A DNA stretch of 64,000 nucleotides from Pelotomaculum sp. (GTDB lineage: Bacteria; Bacillota; Desulfotomaculia; Desulfotomaculales; Pelotomaculaceae), in the NCBI GenBank assembly GCA_018435055.1, contig JAHDOA010000038.1:1-64000 (forward strand), in the 5' to 3' direction. Within the stretch, counting starts at the first letter, position 1; each line of letters starts with the position of its first letter. A model generated the notes under the pieces. That model made no database searches. It was not told the origin of the DNA and worked only from the letters and a program-made list of their open reading frames with translations. The position numbers and the translations under genes are program-made. This document shows positions 53,075 through 59,951 of this stretch, piece after piece.

Positions 53075-53964
53075 TGCGGGACTCCTTTTCCGCCTACCAC
53101 CCGGTGGTCAATTTCCTGTATTTCACACTGGTGCTGTTGTTTTCCATGTTCTTTATGCACCCGGTCTGCCTGGGTATTTCTTTGCTGTGCGCTTTTATCT
53201 ATTCAGTCTATTTAAACGGCAAAAAGGCATTGAGCTTTAATTTAAAATACATGCTGCCCATGCTGGCTGTAACGGCGCTGGTCAACCCCGCCTTCAACCA
53301 TGAGGGCGGGACCATCCTCACCTACCTGCGGGGCGGCAATCCTTTGACGCTGGAATCCATCGTCTACGGCATCGCGGCGGCGGTGATGCTCATCACGGTG
53401 ATCTGCTGGTTTTCCTGCTACAACGCCGTGATGACCTCGGACAAGTTCGTCTATCTCTTCGGGCGGGTCATCCCCGCCCTGTCGCTGATTCTGTCCATGG
53501 CCCTGCGCTTTGTGCCCCGCTTCAGGGCTCAGTTCAAGGTGGTTTCCGACGCCCAGAAGTGCGTGGGCCGGGATATATCCAACGGGAGCATTTTGCAGCG
53601 GGCGAAGCACGGTGTCAGGATCCTCTCCATCATGGTCACCTGGGCGCTGGAAAACGCCATCGAGACGGCGGATTCCATGAGGAGCAGGGGTTACGGCCTG
53701 CCGGGGCGCACCGCCTTTTCCATTTACCGCTTCGACAGGCGGGACAAAAGCGCCCTGCTCTTCCTGCTTTTTTGCGGCGGGTATATCCTGGCCGGCGCTA
53801 CGCTGGGCGGCCTTTACTACCGCTACTTTCCCACCATGAAAGGCGTGTGGCTGGAGCTTTACCCCGTCAGCCTGTATCTTTGCTATCTGGCCCTGGGCAG
53901 CGCGCCGGTGGTCATCAATATAAAGGAGGACCGGAAATGGAAAGCTATACGATCAGGGACCTGA
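53074..53964 (+). CDS. ecfT: ECF transporter transmembrane component EcfT (system 2)
   Basis: This 296-residue polytopic protein matches EcfT/CbiQ: hydrophobic helices, then the coupling stretches ALRFVPRFRAQFK and SMRSRGYGLPGRTAF with the Ala/Ser-Arg-Gly motif that contacts the ATPases. It overlaps the start of the ecfA-A'-S gene by 28 bases. Gene order (DUF4430, T, A-A', S) is the same as system 1. Confidence 0.91.
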   Translation: MRDSFSAYHPVVNFLYFTLVLLFSMFFMHPVCLGISLLCAFIYSVYLNGKKALSFNLKYMLPMLAVTALVNPAFNHEGGTILTYLRGGNPLTLESIVYGIAAAVMLITVICWFSCYNAVMTSDKFVYLFGRVIPALSLILSMALRFVPRFRAQFKVVSDAQKCVGRDISNGSILQRAKHGVRILSIMVTWALENAIETADSMRSRGYGLPGRTAFSIYRFDRRDKSALLFLLFCGGYILAGATLGGLYYRYFPTMKGVWLELYPVSLYLCYLALGSAPVVINIKEDRKWKAIRSGT

Positions 53965-56702
53965 CCTTTTCCTATCCCCGGCAGAAAAAGCCGGCGCTGC
54001 GCGACCTTTCCCTTTCCATCGGGCAGGGGCAGTTCGTCGCCCTCTGCGGTCCTTCCGGCTGCGGCAAAACTACCCTGCTCCGGCAGTTGAAAACCGTACT
54101 TGCGCCCCACGGTGAACGCAGGGGCGAGGTCCTTTTCGAGGACACGCCATTGGAAAGCCTTGACCGGCGTACGCAGAGCGCCAGGATCGGGTTTGTGCTG
54201 CAATCGCCGGACAACCAGATCGTCACCGACAAGGTATGGCACGAACTGGCCTTCGGGCTGGAAAGCCTGGGCTTCGACACACCGTCCATCCGCATGCGGG
54301 TGGCGGAAATGGCCTCCTTTTTCGGGATCCAGACCTGGTTTTACAAAAATGTCAGCGAATTATCCGGCGGGCAGAAACAGCTCCTCAACCTGGCCTCTGT
54401 CATGGTCATGCAGCCGTCGGCGCTGATCCTGGACGAGCCCACCGGCCAGCTGGACCCCATTGCGGCGGCGGAATTTCTCGCTGCCGTGGGCCAGATCAAC
54501 CGCGAGCTGGGCGTCACCGTCATTATCACCGAGCACCGGCTGGAAGAGGCGCTTCCCCTGGCGGACCGGGTGCTGGTGCTGGACGGGGGGCGGCTCATCT
54601 GCGACGGCGCGCCGGAGGATGTGGGCAGACAGCTGAAGGAGCGGCGTCACGCCATGTTTCTGGCCATGCCGGCGCCTATGCGGATCTATGCCGGTGTGGC
54701 CAACGACCTGCCCTGCCCCGTCACGGTGCGGGAAGGGCGCGCCTGGCTGGACGCCTTCGCGCAGCAGCAGCCGCTGGGCGAAGTACCCGCGGAAAACAGG
54801 CCGGCGCCTGAGCAAAACGGCACGCCTGCCGTTGAATTCCAGGAGGTGTGGTTCCGCTACGAAAAGGACGCGCCCGACGTGGTGAAGGGATTATCCCTGA
54901 AGGTGTTTCCAGGCGAGTTCTGGGCCGTCGTGGGCGGTAACGGTACCGGCAAAACCACGGCCCTGTCGCTGATTCCGGGCATAAACAAGCCCTACCGGGG
55001 GACAGTGCGGATCAATGGGCAGGACCTGTCCAAGGACGGCCGGCGGCAGCTTTTCCATCAACTGTTGGGCGTACTGCCCCAGAATCCCCAGGCTATTTTT
55101 GTCAAAAAGACGGTGCAGGAAGACCTCTTGGAAATAATCTCAGAGCAGAAGCTGTCCAGAGCGGAAAAGGCCGGCCGGGTGTGGGCGGTCTCCAGGCTGT
55201 GCCGCCTGGAGGGGCTGCTTTCCAGGCACCCCTACGACCTGTCCGGCGGCGAGCAGCAGCGGGCGGCATTGGCGAAGGTGCTGCTGCTCCAGCCCAGGAT
55301 CCTGCTTTTGGACGAACCCACCAAGGGGCTGGACGGCGAATTCAAGCAGGTGTTCGCCCAAATTCTATATGATCTCTTACGCCGGGGCGTCACCATCCTC
55401 ATGGTCAGCCATGATATTGAATTCTGCGCCCAATATGCCCACCGCTGCGCCCTGTTTTTTGACGGCAATATCGTCAGTTCGGCCGCGCCCCGCCGGTTCT
55501 TCTCCGGCAACAGCTTTTATACCACCGCCGCCAACCGCATGGCGCGGCATAAACTGCCCGGGGCGGTGACGGCGGAGGACGTGATCGCCGCCTGCGGGGG
55601 AGATGCAGCGCCTTTTGTCATCCAGCCGCCGGCAGAGAGTGAAGCGGCCTCCTGCCCTTCCCTGTGGGAGCAAAGTGAATCGCCGGAAGAAAAGAAAACC
55701 GGATCAGGGTGTGCGGAAGAAGCAAAAAATCCTCCCCTGGGGCGTAAAGTCAAGGCGGCCCTGGCAGCGCTGGCTTTTTTCATCACCGGGGGTTTTGCCG
55801 CCGGTCATATGGGCGACCTCTCCACACTTGCGGCCGGGGGAGACATGTCCGCCGGATCGGCCGGCAGTCTCGCCGTCGTCTGGCGCTACGCCCTGGCCAT
55901 CCTGGCGCCGGCAGCGGTTCTCGGCACACTTTACAAGACCTTTTTTCAAAAAAAGACGGACTCACCCATAGCAAATGAACAGACAGCGGCGGACAAACGC
56001 CATCTTTCAAAACGCACACTGGCGGCCATGGCCATGATCCTGCTGGCCATACCGCTGACCATATACACCGGCGTCTATTATCTGGGCGACAGGAAATATT
56101 ATTTCATCAGCATGCTCATCATCCTGGAGACCATGCTCCCCTTTGTGATGGTGTTTGAGCGGCGCAGGCCCCAGGCCCGGGAACTGATCGTCATCGCGGT
56201 GCTTTGCGCCGTCGGCGTGGCCGGGCGGGCCGCCTTTTTCATGCTGCCCCAGTTCAAGCCGGTAACGGCCGTCGTCATCATCGCCGGCGTGGCCTTCGGC
56301 GGCGAAGCGGGCTTTCTGGTGGGCGCGGTCACCGCCTTTGTATCCAACATGTTCTTCGGCCAGGGGCCGTGGACGCCGTGGCAGATGTTTGCCTTCGGCA
56401 TCATCGGCTTCCTGGCGGGCGTCCTGTTCCGCAAGGGCATCCTGCGGCGGAATACGGCAGCGCTGTGCGCCTTCGGCGGGCTGGCCACATTTTTCATTTA
56501 CGGCGGCATCATGAACCCGGCGGCGGTGCTGATGTTCCAGAGCCGCCCCACGCCGGAGATGTTTTATCTGGCCTATCTGCAGGGCATCCCCTTCGATCTG
56601 GTTCATGCCGCCGCCACCGTAGTTTTCCTGTGGTTCATCGCCAGGCCCATGCTGGAAAAGCTCGACCGGATCAAGGTCAAATACGGGCTGGTTGAGGCTT
56701 GA
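53937..56702 (+). CDS. EcfA-EcfA'-EcfS triple fusion (system 2)
   Basis: One 921-residue polypeptide combines two ABC ATPase domains and an S component. ATPase 1: GPSGCGKTT (about 36), LSGGQKQL (about 141), ALILDEPT. ATPase 2: GGNGTGKTT (about 332), LSGGEQQR (about 434), ILLLDEPT. A linker and two extra hydrophobic helices (about 605-665) precede an S region (about 690-915) with FFGQGPWTPWQMFAFG, nearly identical to the separate EcfS of system 1. The start at 53937 has AAGGAGG at proper spacing; the open frame upstream belongs to the antisense-free overlap with ecfT. A single A-A'-S chain fixes one dedicated S protein per ATPase pair, unlike the usual shared ECF module. Confidence 0.9.
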   Translation: MESYTIRDLTFSYPRQKKPALRDLSLSIGQGQFVALCGPSGCGKTTLLRQLKTVLAPHGERRGEVLFEDTPLESLDRRTQSARIGFVLQSPDNQIVTDKVWHELAFGLESLGFDTPSIRMRVAEMASFFGIQTWFYKNVSELSGGQKQLLNLASVMVMQPSALILDEPTGQLDPIAAAEFLAAVGQINRELGVTVIITEHRLEEALPLADRVLVLDGGRLICDGAPEDVGRQLKERRHAMFLAMPAPMRIYAGVANDLPCPVTVREGRAWLDAFAQQQPLGEVPAENRPAPEQNGTPAVEFQEVWFRYEKDAPDVVKGLSLKVFPGEFWAVVGGNGTGKTTALSLIPGINKPYRGTVRINGQDLSKDGRRQLFHQLLGVLPQNPQAIFVKKTVQEDLLEIISEQKLSRAEKAGRVWAVSRLCRLEGLLSRHPYDLSGGEQQRAALAKVLLLQPRILLLDEPTKGLDGEFKQVFAQILYDLLRRGVTILMVSHDIEFCAQYAHRCALFFDGNIVSSAAPRRFFSGNSFYTTAANRMARHKLPGAVTAEDVIAACGGDAAPFVIQPPAESEAASCPSLWEQSESPEEKKTGSGCAEEAKNPPLGRKVKAALAALAFFITGGFAAGHMGDLSTLAAGGDMSAGSAGSLAVVWRYALAILAPAAVLGTLYKTFFQKKTDSPIANEQTAADKRHLSKRTLAAMAMILLAIPLTIYTGVYYLGDRKYYFISMLIILETMLPFVMVFERRRPQARELIVIAVLCAVGVAGRAAFFMLPQFKPVTAVVIIAGVAFGGEAGFLVGAVTAFVSNMFFGQGPWTPWQMFAFGIIGFLAGVLFRKGILRRNTAALCAFGGLATFFIYGGIMNPAAVLMFQSRPTPEMFYLAYLQGIPFDLVHAAATVVFLWFIARPMLEKLDRIKVKYGLVEA

Positions 56703-56730
56703 AAACGAAAGCATTTTCCTATAAAGCGAA

Positions 56731-57128
56731 ATGCCTGGCGACCGTTATGGAAAACACAGAAATCAGCCAGGACCCGGAGACCGGCCTGGCCGCCTTTACC
56801 ACAGACCACCTGTCCCGTACGTCGTGGGCTATGTCGAGTATGCGGCGGTTCCTGTCTGGACAAACCCCTTCAGCGACATGAAACCGGCCGACTGGTTCTA
56901 TGACAGTGTGGCCTTCGCCGTGCAGAAGGGCCTGTTCAGCGGCACCAGCGACACCACCTTCAGCACAAATGAACCGATGACCAGGGCCATGCTGGTAACG
57001 GTGCTGTAGCGCCTGGAAGGAGAACCTCCCATCAACGGCGCCAACAGCTTTACCGATGTAAAGAATGGCGAATGGTACACCGACGCCGTCATTTGGCAAT
57101 GCCGAAGGCAGCGATTTTATTCCTTTTG
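56731..57128 (+). pseudogene. Degenerate SLH-region fragment copied from the giant surface gene
   Basis: The sequence from PETGLAAFTTDHLSR through YVEYAAVPVWTNPFSD, VAFAVQKGLFSGTSD and EPMTRAMLVTVL repeats residues about 1590-1690 of the protein encoded at 44342. It has a one-base loss after the LSR codons, a TAG at about 57007 where the parent has TAC, and further frame breaks near WYTDAVIW. There is no start, so it is a remnant of duplication or recombination. Confidence 0.85.
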
Positions 57129-57146
57129 AATCCATGGAGCACTGGC

Positions 57147-57188
57147 CTGATCGGGTTAAAGTATGTTATATTATGGTAAGAGGTGGTT
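57147..57188 (+). repeat. Duplicated promoter/leader segment, copy 1
   Basis: CTGATCGGGTTAAAG followed by TATGTTATATTATGG and AAGAGGTGGTT also occurs at 57985-58026 with one mismatch. It has a TATATT/TATTAT -10-like core and lies just upstream of both the coiled-coil gene and the mntA gene. Confidence 0.75.
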
Positions 57189-57225
57189 GGGTGTTAACAA
57201 GTATTTTAGCCCGGAGGTGAAGGAT

Positions 57226-57591
57226 ATGAAAAATGAAGAGTTTCAAGAGCTTGTACTGCGGGAACTGACAGACATAAAGGATAAAGTCGGAGGCATAGAA
57301 GGTAGAGTTGCAGGCATAGAAGGTAGAGTTGCAGGCATAGAAGGTAGAGTTGCAGGCATAGAAGGTAGAGTTGCAGGTATAGAAACAATACAAAAAGATA
57401 TACAGAACAACCTGAATCGCTTGGAAACCAGGATGGAAAGAGTGGAAGTCAGGCAGGACGAAATATATCAGGTGGTAAAGGCCATAGAGCATTCAAACCA
57501 GGTCGGCAGGTCGGAAACGGACAGCCAGAGCCTGAGGCTTGCCGGGGTGGAAGGCAAACTGAAGAAGGTCGCCGGGGTGTTGAGCGAGTAA
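57226..57591 (+). CDS. Coiled-coil protein with 7-residue tandem repeats
   Basis: This 121-residue protein starts at ATG 57226 with GGAGGTG upstream. Four exact 21-base units (57292-57375) encode GIEGRVA repeats, preceded and followed by related heptads (LTDIKDKVG, IETIQKDIQNNLNRLETRMERVEV), so the whole is one long coiled coil. DNA-level identity of the units means recent slippage and possible length variation. Function is unknown; such short coiled coils are common in accessory regions. Confidence 0.72.
   Translation: MKNEEFQELVLRELTDIKDKVGGIEGRVAGIEGRVAGIEGRVAGIEGRVAGIETIQKDIQNNLNRLETRMERVEVRQDEIYQVVKAIEHSNQVGRSETDSQSLRLAGVEGKLKKVAGVLSE
57292..57375 (+). repeat. 21-bp tandem repeat, four perfect units
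   Basis: Unit GGCATAGAAGGTAGAG plus TTGCA, four times in register with the reading frame. Copy number could differ between strains. Confidence 0.9.
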
Positions 57592-57948
57592 ATGATACAG
57601 CAGGGATTTGACTCTTTAGATACCAGGCCGACCGGAAAACTGAGGCATTTTCCGGCAACGTCAAAGAACAAAAGGCTCCTGGAGATGTGCGGCGTGACGG
57701 TGACGGCCGTCCTCTGCGCGGGAGACCGGCTGCGAGATCTGCAGGACCTGCCGGGGGCGGCCTGCAACATGGCGCTGTATCCCGAATACGGGCTGGAGCT
57801 GGCCCAATGGCTTTATGAAAGATATGGCATGAAGAGCAGGGCGGTATCGGCAAATTCATCATCTCCCTCGGAAAGCGTTGCTGCTCAGACGGGGCCCGGA
57901 TTGCACAAAGTAACACGGCGACCCGGGGAATGTCCGTGTAGCAGGTGA
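57592..57948 (+). pseudogene. Probable remnant resembling nitrogenase-component-1-like oxidoreductase
   Basis: This frame begins one base after the coiled-coil gene's stop without a ribosome site. Residues 10-75 (KNKRLLEMCGVTVTAVLCAGD, then ACNMALYPEYGLELAQWLYERYGMK) look like part of the Rossmann region of nitrogenase-component-1-like proteins; the rest is low-complexity and ends abruptly. I think it is a gene fragment caught between the two copies of the 57147 repeat. The family assignment is tentative. Confidence 0.4.
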
Positions 57949-57984
57949 AACATGATTTTGCGGGATGCAACAAGCATAACTAGT

Positions 57985-58026
57985 CTGATCGCGTTAAAGT
58001 ATGTTATATTATGGTAAGAGGTGGTT
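57985..58026 (+). repeat. Duplicated promoter/leader segment, copy 2
   Basis: Second copy of the 57147 element, placing the same AAGAGGTGG ribosome site five bases before the mntA start. Confidence 0.75.
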
Positions 58027-58030
58027 TGCC

Positions 58031-58456
58031 ATGAGAAACGTCTCTTCGGATCGGTTGCAGGCTTTAAAAGATTTTTTTGCCGCTTATCCTGAAGTGGCGG
58101 CTGTTTATTTATTTGGTTCTTGTGGTACAGAGTATGAACATCCGGGAAGCGATTTGGACCTTGGTGTAATTTTCCGGGGAAAAACTAAATTACAACATGA
58201 ATTACAAATAGAAGCTGACCTATCCTCGTTGTTAAAATCCGACAGGATTGATTTTGTTAACTTGAATTGTGCTCCGGTAGCGCTGCAGTTTCGGGTTTTA
58301 TCTGAAGGGTTGTTGGTATATGAAGGAGATTATATATTGAACTCCAACTTTATAGAGCATGTTCTCCGAGAGTACAGGAATTACAGCTTTCACTACGCGC
58401 GTTTTGCTGAAGAGAGCCGTAAAGCGCTGAGAGAGGAGTATCTTCCCAATGGTTGA
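58031..58456 (+). CDS. mntA: MntA-like nucleotidyltransferase antitoxin
   Basis: This 141-residue protein is a minimal nucleotidyltransferase with the GSx10DxD motif (FGSCGTEYEHPGSDLDLG, residues about 31-45). In MntA/HepT modules the antitoxin inactivates the HEPN toxin by AMPylating a tyrosine. It starts at ATG 58031 with GAGGTGG six bases upstream; the longer frame begins in the repeat. It overlaps the next gene by eight bases. Confidence 0.9.
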   Translation: MRNVSSDRLQALKDFFAAYPEVAAVYLFGSCGTEYEHPGSDLDLGVIFRGKTKLQHELQIEADLSSLLKSDRIDFVNLNCAPVALQFRVLSEGLLVYEGDYILNSNFIEHVLREYRNYSFHYARFAEESRKALREEYLPNG

Positions 58457-58868
58457 TAAAGATATCCTTCAGCAAAAAATTTTATTTATGGAGAATACGC
58501 TTAAGAAACTGGAGAAAACCGCCGCCCTTTCGCATGAAGAGTTCAAGGCGAGTTTCCATTTTGCGGATTCAGTGAAGTATAATCTTCAGGTAATAATTGA
58601 GGCTATGATAGATATTGCAAGCCATATCGTGGCCAGAGAACGGTGGGGGATCCCTGCGGCCTCAGGCGACTATATAAAGCTGCTGATGGAACATGGCGTT
58701 TTTGGAAAAGAGCAGGGACTGCGCTTTATTCAGATGATTAGGTTCAGGAATAGGATCGTCCATCTTTACCAGGAAGTAGATGATGGTCGGGTTTATCAGA
58801 TCCTGCAGGAAGACTTAGGAGATATCAGGTCTTTTATTAAGGGGATTACAGAGAAATATTTGACATAG
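58449..58868 (+). CDS. hepT: HepT-like HEPN ribonuclease toxin
   Basis: This 139-residue all-alpha protein is a HEPN-domain toxin. The catalytic and target motif Rx4HxY is present exactly as RNRIVHLY (about 99-106), the tyrosine being the AMPylation site in characterised HepT proteins. It overlaps mntA by eight bases, the usual toxin-antitoxin arrangement. It would cleave RNA when freed. GAGAGGAG lies upstream of the ATG. Confidence 0.91.
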   Translation: MVDKDILQQKILFMENTLKKLEKTAALSHEEFKASFHFADSVKYNLQVIIEAMIDIASHIVARERWGIPAASGDYIKLLMEHGVFGKEQGLRFIQMIRFRNRIVHLYQEVDDGRVYQILQEDLGDIRSFIKGITEKYLT

Positions 58869-58954
58869 ATAACTGAAATATTTCCCCGGGCGCCTGCCGG
58901 GTAAAGAATGTCTATTTTTGTTGAACGAATCTACTGTTTTGTTTAAATATAGCA

Positions 58955-59071
58955 TTGAAATCCAGGAAAATAATGTGATAAACTGTAGCCAAAGCAAATA
59001 TCGTCAAATTTTGAGGTTGCGTCTGACCGAAGAACGGAAGCGCTACCCCTCACCGGGGCGGCGCTTTTTTT
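58955..59071 (+). ncRNA. Conserved promoter-leader-terminator element, copy C
   Basis: TTGAAA (58955), 18-base spacer, TAAACT (58979), then leader core GTTGCGTCTGACCG, AAGAACGGAAGCGC and a terminator stem GCGCTACCCC...GGGGCGGCGC with seven T. The loop changes C-to-G against copies A and B, and stem changes (T-to-A) keep pairing. It ends 20 bases before cobalamin riboswitch 5. Confidence 0.7.
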
Positions 59072-59090
59072 CTTAACAACTGAATAACCG

Positions 59091-59212
59091 GCTGCAGGGG
59101 CTGTCCGTCAAAGATGCGGACGAAAAGGGGAACCGGGTGCGAATCCCGGGCGGTCCGGCCACTGTGAGCGGCGAGCGAACCTCCCGCGAGTCAGGATACC
59201 TGCCCCTGCAGC
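59091..59212 (+). ncRNA. Cobalamin riboswitch 5
   Basis: A perfect ten-base closing stem GCTGCAGGGG/CCCCTGCAGC, P2 GTCCGT/GCGGAC, GGGGAACCGGGTGCGAA, GGTCCGGCCACTGTGAGCGG and B12 box GAGTCAGGATACCTGCC. About 90 percent identical by eye to riboswitch 4. Its platform carries a 30-base tandem duplication (59259-59318). Confidence 0.9.
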
Positions 59213-59258
59213 GTGCTTGTGCCTTCCAAGGAAAGGCGGTAAGCTTTTTGTGGCGGCG

Positions 59259-59318
59259 GCGCGCAGTCTCGCGGGTGAACCTGCGGCAGCGCGCAGTCTC
59301 GCGGGTGAACCTGCGGCA
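59259..59318 (+). repeat. 30-bp tandem duplication in riboswitch 5 platform
   Basis: GCGCGCAGTCTCGCGG and on to GCGGCA occurs twice in direct succession; the equivalent region of riboswitch 4 has one unit. It lies between the CGGTAAG arm and the terminator. Confidence 0.9.
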
Positions 59319-59342
59319 GCGCCGGCCCTTACGGAAAGAACG

Positions 59343-59371
59343 CCCCGGTTTTCTTGGAAAAGCCGGGGTTT
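59343..59371 (+). terminator. Terminator of riboswitch 5
   Basis: CCCCGGTTTTC and GAAAAGCCGGGG as in copy 4, but with only TTT before CA, so termination may be weaker. Confidence 0.75.
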
Positions 59372-59535
59372 CATATTTGCCTGGAGAACAGCCCGGCCAC
59401 TGGACCGCCCGTTTCGGCCATGATATACGGGAACAGGCCATAGGCGCCCTGCAAGGAGAATCTTAAACGTCCCGGCCTGGCCGGGTTTGCCGAAAACCTG
59501 TGCCGGGTGAAAAACGGAGAGATGAGGTGAAGACC

Positions 59536-59688
59536 GTGGAAGAAAACGTCGCCGAAAGAGAACTGAACGAGAAGGAAAAAAAACTTATCGAACTTATCCG
59601 GGGCACCGGCTACGGCGAGATCCGGGTGGCTATCCGGAACGGCCAGCCCGTCCTGGTGGAGGAGGTAAAGAAGTCCTTCAAGCTGTAG
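59536..59688 (+). CDS. DUF2292 family small protein, copy 3
   Basis: This 50-residue protein reads from GTG 59536 (GAGGTG seven bases before) and is over 80 percent identical to copy 2: EENVAERELNEKEKKLI at the start, TGYGEIRVAIRNGQPV in the core and VLVEEVKKSFKL at the end. It stands behind leader element C and cobalamin riboswitch 5, the same arrangement as copy 2. Function is unknown; corrinoid-dependent repression is inferred from the riboswitch. Confidence 0.82.
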   Translation: MEENVAERELNEKEKKLIELIRGTGYGEIRVAIRNGQPVLVEEVKKSFKL

Positions 59689-59873
59689 GAAGCGTATTGA
59701 AGCAGCCTGGTAACCTGTGCTTTTGAGGTGGATTGAAGCTGTATACCGCTGCGAGGGGGTGGTTTCGTTGAGAGATTAGAAAGAGCATTTGCAAAAGAAT
59801 AAGCGCTCCTGGCGGTGTACGCGGTAAATCTTTAACAAATGCTCTCAAAAACATGGTAGCAAGTTGACCAGCA

Positions 59874-59907
59874 TTTTTCAACAATTACGACAAAAATTGT
59901 TGAAAAA
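59874..59907 (+). terminator. AT-rich hairpin upstream of DUF4430 gene
   Basis: TTTTTCAACAATT and AATTGTTGAAAAA form a perfect 13-bp stem. It may end the DUF2292 transcript or act as a regulatory hairpin; no T-run follows on the plus strand beyond the A-tail, and T-run is on the opposite strand too. Confidence 0.55.
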
Positions 59908-59951
59908 GCAATCCATGAAAATCAAATAATCGAAAGGGAGAGGTGATCTTT

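Noticed and set aside
53559-53936. Upstream extension of the ECF fusion frame
   Set aside because: It is the out-of-frame overlap with ecfT; the AAGGAGG site and ATG at 53937 give the natural ATPase start.
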